Origin: Bacteroidota bacterium
GTDB lineage: Bacteria > Bacteroidota > Bacteroidia > Bacteroidales > DTGW01
NCBI GenBank assembly: GCA_029572965.1
Contig: JAKPQD010000172.1
Location: 1 to 63,729, forward strand
Direction: 5' to 3'
Length of the DNA: 63,729 bases
Below are positions 55,701 through 63,729 of this stretch, in pieces (positions within the stretch are counted from its first letter, which is position 1; each line of letters starts with the position of its first letter). The position numbers were made by a program, and so were the translations under genes. Below the pieces are notes generated by a model. That model was given only the letters and a program-made list of their open reading frames with translations. It searched no databases and had not been told where the DNA came from.

Positions 55701-58700
55701 TGCTATCATAACACCTGTCACTGTTATTTTGATAGGTGACCAATTGTCTTACTTTAACAAACATGGTATCAAGGCTTTGATTTGAAAATGCCCTATATAT
55801 CAAAGGAGAAGTAATGTTTTGTTCTGCTTCATCTCCAATTTTCCAGCTGTTGAAAGTTACATTTCCCTGTGGGCTATTGTAAATGGTAACTTTTCCATTT
55901 GAACAAACATTGGCATCCGGGATAAAAAAGCCTGCTTTTATAAATGGATATACAATGATATTTTTGGTAATATAACCAGAACAACTATAAACACTCGATT
56001 TTACCTGCAACCGAACCCTGAAAGTGTCTATTTCGTTGCTTGTATTAACAAATTGATGCCCAACAGGGTCTTTATCAAAAGAAGTGCCTCCATCATCAAA
56101 ACTCCAGTAGAACTTAGCCCCGGGAGCATCTTTAATATTGCTCTTATTGATAAATTTATTTACCGTTAGTGGCTGGCAACCAATGCTATCGGTATATGTA
56201 AAGTCTGCTATCACCTGCGGATAAATAGTAACCATACTGTTAGCAGTTTTTTCGCAAGCAGGATGTTCATTTTGTACTTTTAATACTATATTGTAGGTCA
56301 GAGGATTAGCCGAAACATTTTGATAAATATGAGAAACTACGCTTGACCCTGAAGTCCCATCGACAGTACCATTGCCATCAAAATCCCAGAAATAATATTT
56401 ATTTCCTGGCAATACTGTATTTTCTAATTCAACAGGGTCTGGGGCACAAACCGCAGGCTTGCGCGGAATAAAATCTGCTTCAATATGGGCATAAGCAATA
56501 GCTGTTTTTGACACAACATCTTCACATCCATATTTGGTTACTTCTTTTAAAGTGACAGTATAAGGTTTATCAGTGCCTTCATTATTGAAAAATGAAAAAG
56601 CTGCAGGGTCGCGGTTGATAGATGAACCTAATCCGCCAAAATCCCATACATAAGTAGAACCTGTGGTATCTTTAAACTTAGAACTATTGACAAACCCAAT
56701 AGAAACTGGCTCGCAACCCCGATCGATGCCGCCCTGAAATGAAAACGAAGCTTGAGCATGAGGATATACAATAACATCATGGCTTACCGAATCTTTACAT
56801 TGAGGATAATTATTGGTAACCACAAGTTTAATAACATCTTTACGGGGACTATTGCCGGTATTAACAAATGTTTCAGTAATTACAGCAGCATTATCAAGGG
56901 TATTAACACGTTTGCCATTGCTATATGTCCAGTAGCGGTTAACCTCACCATATTTTTGGTTTCGGTAAATAGTAAAAGGTATATCAGAACATATTGAAGG
57001 AACAGTGTTAAAATCTGCTTCAATCCTGGCATAAGCTTTTACTGTGCCTCTAACAGTATCAGTACAAGTTCCATTGTCAATGACCAGTGCTATTTTGAAA
57101 ACCGAGTCTTTGGCAGTAAGGTTATTAAATGTATGATTAACTGTTGCAGCATTATTAACAGCCCCAAATCCGCCTCCAAAATTCCAGTAAAAGTTATTCC
57201 CGGGCAAACCAAGTCCGGGGCTGGTATTGGTAAAGGTTGTAGAAAGTGGTTGACAGCCTTCTGCAACCGAAGTGGCAAAGCTTGGCGTAATACGCGGATA
57301 TACATTAACCGTCTGATAAGCCATATCAAAACAAGCATGCTCATTTCTTGAAATAAGCCTTACATTGATTGCTTTTACCGCAACATCATTATTTACCAAA
57401 GTATGACTAAAAGAAGCGCTGTTTATTTCTTCATTTCCGGTACCATCCCCTATGAAATCCCAGTAATGGTGAGTTGCTCCCGGCGATGATGTATTCTGAA
57501 ACAAGACGGGGCTGTTTGAACAAATAGTCCCAACCGATGGTAAAATAAAGGAAGCTTTTACATAGGCATAATTAGTAACAGGCAATGTAGTTGAATGAAC
57601 ACATTTATTGTTCAATTGAGAAGTCATTGTCAACTTGATATAATAGGTTGAATCATGAGCCGACTGGATATTGTATGTATGGTTTGCAGGTGTTGCCCCC
57701 AGATAACTGGTTCCGTCTCCAAACTCCCATAAAAAACGTGAATTAGGGTCAACAAAACTTGAATTGTTAGTAAAAGTACTTATTTGCAATGGATAACAAT
57801 CAGCTGTTTTATCTGTAGTAAACGAGGCCTGAATGCGCCTGTCAACATTGATTATTTGAACAGAAGACTCATCAGCACATAGCCCGTTAGAGGTAACCAC
57901 CCTTAGTTTTACCGAAACAGGAAGAGTGGTGTTAGTCGCATTTGTAAAAGCCCGGGTTATAGAAGCATTATTGTTTAACGTTTCACAAGTTCCATCCCCG
58001 TCAAAGTCCCAGTATTTATTTGCCAAAACCTCCCCTTGTGAATTGTTGGTAAACTGCACTGATTCTCCATAACAAATATCATTTTTGTTGACAGAAAAAG
58101 CAGCTTTAATGTATGGATAAACAGTTATATCTTGTTTCATAGTATCGGTACACCCTATATTGGTTGCAGCTATCAATTTAACACGAAAAGTTTTTGACAC
58201 CGGGTCAAAATGCTTAAACACATGATTTATTGGTGAAGCCAGCGAAGCAGATGTTGTACCATCGCCAAAGTCCCATTTAATCCAGTTAACAGTACCCAAA
58301 TCAGTATTATTGGTAAAAGTAACCTGCAACGAATCACAACCAGCTGTCACATTGGGCGTAAACAAAGCCTTAATAACCGGGTTGATGGTAACTGTATGTA
58401 TTGTTGAAGTATCACCACAAAGGTTGTCTGCCGAACGCAAACGCATACGGACACCAATAGTAACATTACCAGAAGAAAAATTGTTAAATGGACGATTTAT
58501 ATTGCTGTTAATATCTGAAGTTTCAAATGTACCATCGCCATCAAAATCCCATTCAACAATAGTTTTATTTCCTTGTGAAGTATTGGTAAAAGTCAATGGC
58601 ACTCCCGAACATTCTTCTGCTTTGCTCAAAGCAAGTTCAGCTTTATAATATGGATATACTGATACGTATTTTATCATGGTGTCAATACAACCTGTATTGG

Positions 58701-61700
58701 CAGAAGTTATAAGTTTGACCTGGTACGTCTGCGTTGTCGGCTGAAAATGGCTGTACAAGTGTGATATCGTTGAGGCTGTTGAAGAAGAAGAAGTATTGTC
58801 GCCAAACTCCCATCTTACTGTGTTTACTTTAGACATGTCAGTAGTATTCACAAAATTAACCTTGAGCGAATCGCATATGACCGGGTTAGTTATAGTAAAC
58901 GATGCTGTTACACCAGGGTCAACAGTAATTTTTACAGAATCAGACTTTTGGCAACCTGCCGCGTTTTCCACCGTCAGTTTCAACCAGTATGTCACAGTAC
59001 TGCTTGTCGGGTTTATATATACATGCGAAGTGTCTCTTTTTGAGGTTATCGGAACAGCAGCTGTTCCATCCCCAAAATTCCACATGTATTTTGTTATTCC
59101 ACCTGTTGAAGTATTTTTTATTATCGAAGTAAAACCAGAACAGCCTTTCACTTTATCAATAGAAAATGAGGGTTTGATATATGCTTTTACCGCTATACCT
59201 TTTTTTACTGATATCTGACACTTGTTATTATAATCGACCTTGAGTTTTGCCCAAAATACCGTATCATTTGAACTAAAATGGGAATACAGGTGATTTTCAG
59301 CAGATGCCGTTGTAGTTTGTTTTTTCACACCATCACCAAAATCCCAGTTGTATGTAACACTTGGGGTATTGCCCTGAGGCAAAAATGTTACATTAAAAGG
59401 ATTGCAGGAAACCGTATCTGTCGGGGCTAAAATATTAGCATTGATATATGGATGTACTGTTATTTTTACAGGGGCACTCAACGAATCTTTACAATTAAAA
59501 TAGTTTGATACTATCAATTGTAGGTCATGATATTCTGTTGTAGCGTTATTATTGGTCACCTTTTGATAAATCTTAGATGAATATGCCGGAGCTGCAGTAC
59601 TTTTTACAACATTATCCATTTTCCAGCTATAACTGGTAATACCCCCCTGCGATAAATTTTTCAGCCCAACATAGTTGGCAACAGGAGAATAAGAACAAAG
59701 TTCAGTAGTATCCATACTAAACAATGCCTCAACATAAGGGGTAAGCGTAATGGGTATAACCGGGGTGGTTACCTTACAACCCGCATAATGTTTGGATGTT
59801 GCGGTAAGTTTAACATTATATACCGTATCAACCAAACTTTTGTTTTTAAAATAACTGTGGGTTACATCTTCAAAAATACCTGTATAATAATGTGTACCAT
59901 CTCCAAAGTCCCAGTCATAGTTAAGGTTATTTGCATCTCCCGAAGTCATATTTTTTAAAGACACAGAACCGGGGTTACAAATTTTGGTGGCAGATGTGGC
60001 AGATATGGCCGGAGAAAAAGCCGGGTTAACAATAATCTTAATGGTATCAAATGCGTTACAAGTTGCATCATGTTTATAAAACGAATGAAGTAGCACCTTG
60101 TATTCAACAGGGCTAATACCATTATTTTCGGGAAATACATGGCTTATATCTGTCGAAAATTCAATTTCTCCTGTATTGGGGCTTCCATCCCCAAAATCAA
60201 TAGCATGATGTATATCACTATTAATAAACTTGTTTTTAAATACTACTGTACGACTTGCCGGAAGTGGAGACGAACACAAATTGTACTTATCAGCCACAAA
60301 ATCGGCAATAATAAGTGGCCCTACTTCAATATCCACTGGTATTGATTTATTTAAGCTTGGGTCACATGCATTAATAATATCTACATTGTAATGGTGATAG
60401 CCTGTCGGGAGCCCAATGGCTGTAGGGTTAGGCAAAGTAGGGTCATTTAAATAAGTCAACCCGTTAGGGTCTGCTATCTTTGTCCAAACATAAGAAGAGC
60501 CTCCACTTGCCAACAACTGGGCAGATTTTCCTAAACATAACAAGGCCACAGAGCCTATACCACCAGCAGAGCCTACGCCTGCATCAGCATTTGACGTACC
60601 ATAATCTGAAAAATAGCCGTATTTATTCCCTGTACCACTTAATACTCCATTCAAATACCCTAAATGGAAGCGGTCTCCGTCTGCCGCCGAATGTACGGTA
60701 GTAAATCTACCTTCTTTAATCTTCCCGGCATAATCTTTTTTACTGTATTTCAATACCCACCAATCTGTGCCGGCAACAGGCTCAAAATCAGCTGCCGGGA
60801 TTGCTTCATTATAAACCCAGTTATTTGTCACTTTGCTGAAATAATCAATCAGTACCTTGCCCACCCCTTTTGTGGTGGTCATAATATTCAGGTAAAAACT
60901 TTCGTCCGTCGAACGTACAAAAGATACCGAACGGGAACCTGTACAACCATCAATTTTGGGGATAAGGGCTGCTCCTGTTTCACATCCAATACCATTGGTG
61001 TGATATACAGCTATTGGCTTGTCAGATTGAATGTATTGCGAATTTGATTTAATACTGTCTATCAACAGTCCCCCCGCATTTATAATGGTCTTGAGAGGCC
61101 CCCCATTGATAGATACTTTAGTATTGGGCTCTGCAGCATATATATAAGCTTGTTCGCCAGTATAAAGATTCTCATCACCTGCTACCATATTTTGACAGGT
61201 ACTTTTAACCCTTCCCCTCATGATAATGTATTCTTTTCCAAGAATATCATCCGGTACAATCTGGTCACCCTGCAAGTCCATTGCTGTACCACTGGTTCCC
61301 CTTTTATATACCGAATCATCTTTCACAATAACGGCAATTTTTTTGTTGGAAGTAATTTTAGTCCCTCCCATGTGGCTGGACACCTTATAATCCAACGCCT
61401 GCACAGAATATGTTTGTCCCCGGTTGAGGACAATGGTCAAAGTGGTATTGGCTGCTATTTTTTTTGTTTTAACAGGAGGGGTTATATTAACAACTGTATT
61501 GTTTTCTGTTGCAACAATCTCAATAGACGAGATAGGTCTGTCATTATAACTCTGAAACGAATTCTCCCCGTTAGAATTGCCTGGAGAAGCAGGATTAGTA
61601 GCTTGTGAATTGTCATATTGAAATGGCACTGTAAAAGAAGTACCAAGGCCGTTATTGCCTTTAAGGGTAAAAATATCCCTGTTGCGGCTATTGTCCAGGT

Positions 61701-62133
61701 CATAATATACCGTAATATAGTTTTGGCTCGACCTAATTAAAATCCCTTTGTTTAATATTGTGTTATATGGTATGTTCTCGATAGTTTGATTAGTATCCCG
61801 TTTGATATATTTGGTCATATCTATTGTATCTCTACCAGCAGCAGGAAATACTTTAGTAACTTTAAAGGCAGGGTTATAAGCAGGCATAGTCAATGTAACT
61901 GTTGTAGGACCAGTAGCAGAAATAACAAAAACCCCGGGTTGCCCGCCAAACCAACTGCTATTTCTGGGATCTTGTCCATCCCCATGCTGATCGGTAACGT
62001 TAGGTATAGCAAACCAAAAAACAGTATCTGTCTGAGCATTGGCTTTTTCAAAAATACAAAGAATTACTATGAGAAATACTATGATTTTATGTTTTATAAT
62101 GGTTGTAAATAAGTTGGTATGGGAGATTTTCAT
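52744..62133 (-). CDS. Giant PKD-repeat cell-surface adhesin with T9SS type B sorting domain
   Basis: 3129 aa, SprB-like in plan. A signal peptide ends ANAQ (about 34). The first 500 residues, beginning TDTVFWFAIPNV, resemble the IgGFc-binding-protein-like head found on such adhesins. From about 600 to 3020 run about 27 PKD-like units of 80-95 residues, each with a core like WDFGDGT and often two cysteines; some cores are decayed (WTYSNGK, WKIGDEA). The units alternate between two types, giving a super-repeat of about 170 residues joined by VYPYIKA-like links. The last 90 residues match the gliding-motility C-terminal (type B sorting) domain: FPNAFTPN, YHLEIYNRWGELLF, GWDGYYKGK, DVYVYKAKGKY. 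It should be secreted by the T9SS and held at the surface by the adjacent PorP/SprF protein. Confidence 0.95.
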   Translation of the reverse strand: MKISHTNLFTTIIKHKIIVFLIVILCIFEKANAQTDTVFWFAIPNVTDQHGDGQDPRNSSWFGGQPGVFVISATGPTTVTLTMPAYNPAFKVTKVFPAAGRDTIDMTKYIKRDTNQTIENIPYNTILNKGILIRSSQNYITVYYDLDNSRNRDIFTLKGNNGLGTSFTVPFQYDNSQATNPASPGNSNGENSFQSYNDRPISSIEIVATENNTVVNITPPVKTKKIAANTTLTIVLNRGQTYSVQALDYKVSSHMGGTKITSNKKIAVIVKDDSVYKRGTSGTAMDLQGDQIVPDDILGKEYIIMRGRVKSTCQNMVAGDENLYTGEQAYIYAAEPNTKVSINGGPLKTIINAGGLLIDSIKSNSQYIQSDKPIAVYHTNGIGCETGAALIPKIDGCTGSRSVSFVRSTDESFYLNIMTTTKGVGKVLIDYFSKVTNNWVYNEAIPAADFEPVAGTDWWVLKYSKKDYAGKIKEGRFTTVHSAADGDRFHLGYLNGVLSGTGNKYGYFSDYGTSNADAGVGSAGGIGSVALLCLGKSAQLLASGGSSYVWTKIADPNGLTYLNDPTLPNPTAIGLPTGYHHYNVDIINACDPSLNKSIPVDIEVGPLIIADFVADKYNLCSSPLPASRTVVFKNKFINSDIHHAIDFGDGSPNTGEIEFSTDISHVFPENNGISPVEYKVLLHSFYKHDATCNAFDTIKIIVNPAFSPAISATSATKICNPGSVSLKNMTSGDANNLNYDWDFGDGTHYYTGIFEDVTHSYFKNKSLVDTVYNVKLTATSKHYAGCKVTTPVIPITLTPYVEALFSMDTTELCSYSPVANYVGLKNLSQGGITSYSWKMDNVVKSTAAPAYSSKIYQKVTNNNATTEYHDLQLIVSNYFNCKDSLSAPVKITVHPYINANILAPTDTVSCNPFNVTFLPQGNTPSVTYNWDFGDGVKKQTTTASAENHLYSHFSSNDTVFWAKLKVDYNNKCQISVKKGIAVKAYIKPSFSIDKVKGCSGFTSIIKNTSTGGITKYMWNFGDGTAAVPITSKRDTSHVYINPTSSTVTYWLKLTVENAAGCQKSDSVKITVDPGVTASFTITNPVICDSLKVNFVNTTDMSKVNTVRWEFGDNTSSSSTASTISHLYSHFQPTTQTYQVKLITSANTGCIDTMIKYVSVYPYYKAELALSKAEECSGVPLTFTNTSQGNKTIVEWDFDGDGTFETSDINSNINRPFNNFSSGNVTIGVRMRLRSADNLCGDTSTIHTVTINPVIKALFTPNVTAGCDSLQVTFTNNTDLGTVNWIKWDFGDGTTSASLASPINHVFKHFDPVSKTFRVKLIAATNIGCTDTMKQDITVYPYIKAAFSVNKNDICYGESVQFTNNSQGEVLANKYWDFDGDGTCETLNNNASITRAFTNATNTTLPVSVKLRVVTSNGLCADESSVQIINVDRRIQASFTTDKTADCYPLQISTFTNNSSFVDPNSRFLWEFGDGTSYLGATPANHTYNIQSAHDSTYYIKLTMTSQLNNKCVHSTTLPVTNYAYVKASFILPSVGTICSNSPVLFQNTSSPGATHHYWDFIGDGTGNEEINSASFSHTLVNNDVAVKAINVRLISRNEHACFDMAYQTVNVYPRITPSFATSVAEGCQPLSTTFTNTSPGLGLPGNNFYWNFGGGFGAVNNAATVNHTFNNLTAKDSVFKIALVIDNGTCTDTVRGTVKAYARIEADFNTVPSICSDIPFTIYRNQKYGEVNRYWTYSNGKRVNTLDNAAVITETFVNTGNSPRKDVIKLVVTNNYPQCKDSVSHDVIVYPHAQASFSFQGGIDRGCEPVSIGFVNSSKFKDTTGSTYVWDFGGLGSSINRDPAAFSFFNNEGTDKPYTVTLKEVTKYGCEDVVSKTAIAYAHIEADFIPRKPAVCAPDPVELENTVLPGNKYYFWDFDGNGTVDGTSGSSVVSHIYQNVSANPLTYNIVLKVQNEHPACEKTANSMVTIYPQVIADFTYTDSIGCQPLTVNKFINKSNIKDAPGAKFYWSFDDGGTSFDKDPVGHQFVNTSNEIDTFRVRLQVKSSVYSCSGYITKNIIVYPFIKAGFFIPDANVCSNGKVTIYNSPQGNVTFNSWKIGDEAEQNITSPLIYRAFSNQSLDTMFVKVRQLVTYQNNSDRCYDSTIQYVKVFPEVFADFSTDVDLGCQPLKVVYKNISNMLSRSGSIFEWSFGDGSSTTIKNPVTDTISHIYPNLTSISKQIFPKFKVTSREGCVDSSQTTLLVYPIIKAGFSVDTTEICSGESIGFKDASSKGTSLRKWNLGDSLASNDLIINKRYINKNDNDNPKEHVVYLLSYFDYYQCKDSIAKTIKVYPEVRAKIEALSSVKGCDSLKVTFANKTNKPAVNFNWDYKDGSNSNETGTVEHTFGNITSVDKHYWVKLDAASLQGCKSSDSIKITVYPYLYPNFGIPDVEVCHSEKIKIQDASKGGIVFRKWDFDNDGIVDATNIASPFEIPTSNVGVKDSIRTIRLTIENHAGCQKNIAKNIIVHPKVVADFDYIPAGCTPFTPKFRSVSKNASVYEWDFGDGGSSTSANPGSKEYVNNTENDIQYTVKLKVFSKHLCKDSIEKPIVVAHRPVARIAVDKIIACSPFELTINNNTKTSGSTYKWNYGEGDDFSKIDKSSISHIYTIDSLSAIAKPYIIRLKAISNIYNCVDSTSQVVSVYPRATANFEDVKADCNPIETVLNSQKSINVSEYKWNFDDGTSSSQGNPNHLFVNNSDTTRTFWVKLSVVTQNKCTDSIVKPVVVYASPNADFQVKPVAQFFPNATFTLYDKTNKGPWTYNWDFDNGASLTYNYHDSSVFKNVDSVVYTYPHWGTYKIRLKVFSDKCSDTSSQNIVLYAPRPIARFGPNAEGCMPLTIKFNSDSSEYVEDYYWEFDDGTTSRTANPAHTFFEPGEYNVKLTVKSEGGVDTHYEMIKVYKKPVVDFYVEPQLVMLPDDYIRCFNNTFDATHYKWYFGDGDTTDIVTPDHYYKDLGTYTVKLVAWTEKGCVDSLERVNVVQVMGKGKIVFPNAFTPNMTGPIGGAYDPNATDNNIFFPYHEGVAQYHLEIYNRWGELLFTSNDVNIGWDGYYKGKLVKQDVYVYKAKGKYYNGRTFTKTGDVTVLHRNN

Positions 62134-62191
62134 TATTTTAAAATTTTAAATTAGTACTTATTTAAGTGGCTAATATTAATCATAGATAATA

Positions 62192-62223
62192 CAAAAGTGC
62201 AGTTTCTATTCCATTTATGCAAA
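62192..62223 (-). promoter_or_regulatory. Candidate promoter of the giant adhesin gene
   Basis: On the minus strand TTTG (62220-62223) is followed after exactly 20 bases by CACTTTTG (62192-62199). This fits the Bacteroidota pattern TTTG-N20-TAnnTTTG with one mismatch (CA for TA). It would give a leader of roughly 50 bases before the ATG at 62133. Confidence 0.5.
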
Positions 62224-62507
62224 AAAATATCATTCCTTTAGTGTTATAAATACATTGCTCTTGTTTTTTTTATATTAATACGTTGTTAGATAAACAAGGT
62301 TTAGTATTCTCGCTATTTTTTTTATCAGCCTGTTTTTCTGTCAATTGATATGTAAAAACAATGTTAGATAATATTTTTTGAACATATTTATTTGATGTAA
62401 TATGCAATTTGCAAGTACTACAGAGAATTGTTCCGATTTATGCATATTAAGAGAGAAACTTCAAAACGGTTTTTACGTAAAAAATTTGTATGGGTGAAAA
62501 AGGTTAA

Positions 62508-62540
62508 AAACCTTCCAGGTTTTGGAAACCTGGAAGGTTT
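62508..62540. repeat. Perfect palindromic intergenic element
   Basis: AAACCTTCCAGGTTT (62508-62522) and AAACCTGGAAGGTTT (62526-62540) form a 15-bp perfect stem with a 3-base loop. It resembles small dispersed palindromes found between genes in Bacteroidota. There is no T-run long enough to call it a terminator, and no gene ends here. Confidence 0.75.
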
Positions 62541-62754
62541 AAATACTAAAACAAAAATTTTAACCTGAAAATTGTTAGATATTTAAAACCAGTTAAAGAA
62601 TGTACCATTTTTTTAAAGGCTCTGACAGATACTGCAAATACTGTAAAACCAGGGATAAAACAAACCTGTCAAGGTCTTGTTTTAATATTTAAAGATATAG
62701 CATGAAAACATCAATTAAACCCAAGATTATTGTTATTTTAAATATATATGTAAG

Positions 62755-62762
62755 TAAATTTG
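62755..62762 (+). promoter_or_regulatory. Bacteroidota -7 element before the last gene
   Basis: TAAATTTG fits TAnnTTTG exactly and lies 27 bases before the ATG at 62790. ATTG at 62729-62732, 22 bases upstream, could be the -33 part. Confidence 0.45.
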
Positions 62763-62789
62763 TAAAATTCAGATATAAAAACTAAAACC

Positions 62790-63729
62790 ATGAAAACAAA
62801 AATACTCATTGTGGGGATAGCACTTTTTGCCACATTGGCTAATATGACAGGCCAAACTTACTTCAGTGAAAATTTCCTTGCTTTCAAAAACTATACCAGT
62901 GGGGCTCTCCCTAATGGATGGGCTCAAGAATATGTTGTAGAAAATGTTAACTGGCGATATGAAAATGGCGGTTATACCACCAACAACGATTATCCTTATA
63001 CCCGAAAACCCTACCCGGCCCATAGCGATGATGTTAATGCTTTATTTCAAAAAGAAAGTTTTAATAACCAGACTACTAAACTAATAACCCCCAAGATAGA
63101 CCTTACCGTTTCAAGTAAGCCTAAACTTACCTTCTGGCATGCCCAGGCCAACAGATATTTTTTTGGGAACTACCGCAACGACGAATTACGAATTTACTAT
63201 AGGACCTCTGCCAATAGCGAATGGATTTTATTAGCTGAATACACCAACTATGTTGACAACTGGACCGAAAGAAATATCCTTATCCCCGAATCGGCCAAAA
63301 CTTCTACCTTTTACCTGGCCTTTGAAGGTAAAGCCAAAGCCGGCTGGGGGGCAGTTGTAGATGACATTAAGATTGTTGAAACTGACACCATAGCCAAATC
63401 TTTACAAGGTGTTGAAGTTGCCAACGCCACCAGTGCAAACATTTACACTGAAAGTAACAAAAACCCTGTTTTAAGGATAAAAGTTAAGGTAAAAGGCAGT
63501 ATTGGAACTATGATCATAGACTCGTTGGTTGTACATTCAAACAATACTAATGATGCAGATATTAATGCAATCAGCTTGTACCGTACAGAAGACTCGCTTT
63601 TTTCATCTCCAACCTATATAGCACAAGTAAGTTCTTTTACTTCGGGCAATGCAATATTTAAATTCAACTATGATTTGCCTAATGGATTTACTTATTTTTG
63701 GATTACATACGACATCAAATCTTCTGCAA
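62790..63729 (+). CDS. Secreted protein with adhesin-like and neuraminidase N-terminal-type domains (partial)
   Basis: Open from ATG 62790 to the window end, 313 codons, 3' end missing. A signal peptide (KILIVGIALFATLANMTG) is followed by FSENFLAFKNYTSGALPNGW, which with LTFWHAQANRYFFGNYRNDELRI and GWGAVVDDIKI forms a cleaved-adhesin/choice-of-anchor-J type jelly roll (about 25-210). After it, residues about 215-313 (VLRIKVKVKGSIGTM, DADINAISLYRTEDSLF, GFTYFWITYDIKSSA) match the BNR-repeat neuraminidase N-terminal-type domain common in Bacteroidota exported proteins. The full product may end in a T9SS signal, but this cannot be seen. Confidence 0.85.
   Translation, partial: MKTKILIVGIALFATLANMTGQTYFSENFLAFKNYTSGALPNGWAQEYVVENVNWRYENGGYTTNNDYPYTRKPYPAHSDDVNALFQKESFNNQTTKLITPKIDLTVSSKPKLTFWHAQANRYFFGNYRNDELRIYYRTSANSEWILLAEYTNYVDNWTERNILIPESAKTSTFYLAFEGKAKAGWGAVVDDIKIVETDTIAKSLQGVEVANATSANIYTESNKNPVLRIKVKVKGSIGTMIIDSLVVHSNNTNDADINAISLYRTEDSLFSSPTYIAQVSSFTSGNAIFKFNYDLPNGFTYFWITYDIKSSA

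Larger units (their letters stand above)
62134..62789. other. AT-rich divergent intergenic region
   Basis: About 655 bases between the giant adhesin and the next exported protein, both facing away. No gene is seen on either strand. It holds a probable promoter for each gene and a perfect palindromic element at 62508-62540. A second, degenerate segment AAACCTGTCAAGGTCTTGTTT near 62672 resembles a decayed palindromic element of the same kind. Confidence 0.6.

Noticed and set aside
58310-59218. Plus-strand open frames opposite the giant adhesin
   Set aside because: They recur because of the repeated PKD coding units and have no signal, start context or recognisable motif.
52744-62133. CRISPR or tandem DNA repeat in the adhesin gene
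   Set aside because: The repetition is at protein level with highly diverged DNA; no short identical repeats with uniform spacers were seen anywhere in the window.

Overview
The window is a contiguous piece of a Bacteroidota chromosome. The evidence is the low GC content, the type IX secretion partners (a PorP/SprF protein and a giant PKD adhesin with a gliding-motility C-terminal sorting domain), a FecI/FecR/TonB-receptor locus, -7 promoter elements of the form TAnnTTTG, the short archaeal-type ProRS, fused RibBA, and scattered palindromic spacers of a kind seen in this phylum. A lone hydE suggests an organism with access to anaerobic [FeFe]-hydrogenase metabolism, but no hydrogenase lies in the window. 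I cannot place it below phylum or class.

Layout. 1-5640: a possible gene tail, a strong hairpin, a 1536-residue exported protein of unknown function, and prmA, both genes on the minus strand. 5.7-8.3 kb: yidC coupled to an RsmI-like methylase. 8.35-11.1 kb: PIN-PhoH ATPase divergent from folC. 11.2-18.4 kb (minus): ilvA, hydE, a membrane protein, a MATE exporter, a pentapeptide-repeat potassium channel and a SAM hydrolase-family protein. 18.5-23.4 kb: phoH, then minus-strand hypothetical, proS, O-methyltransferase-like and GIN-domain lipoprotein genes. 23.8-27.4 kb: a TPR/SpoIIE phosphatase sensor that appears to be split by a frameshift. 27.4-33.4 kb: a cell-surface signalling locus (ECF sigma, FecR, TonB receptor with STN domain, second FecR, probable surface lipoprotein). 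33.6-42.8 kb (plus): START-like protein, LptF/G permease, two glycosyltransferases, ribBA, fmt, nitroreductase, LuxC-like reductase, miaA. 42.8-44.4 kb (minus): mazG and panB. 44.8-46.7 kb: dnaK. 46.8-51.4 kb (minus): a lone receiver protein, a GT2 enzyme, an LpxL-type acyltransferase, an inositol phosphatase-family enzyme and mtaB. 51.5-62.1 kb (minus): tRNA-Arg(CCG), porP/sprF and a 3129-residue PKD adhesin. 62.8 kb to the end: the start of a secreted protein with a neuraminidase-type accessory domain.

Most genes are housekeeping. The accessory content is envelope-directed: lipopolysaccharide transport and lipid A acylation, surface glycosylation, TonB-dependent uptake with sigma signalling, and T9SS adhesion. 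The least explained items are the channel plus SAM-hydrolase pair, the signalling locus with two FecR genes, the duplicated tRNA-Arg 3' end, a 27-bp repeat carrying a potential mini-ORF, and spacer tracts with strict 10-bp and 7-bp periodicity. I found no CRISPR array, intact insertion sequence or prophage.
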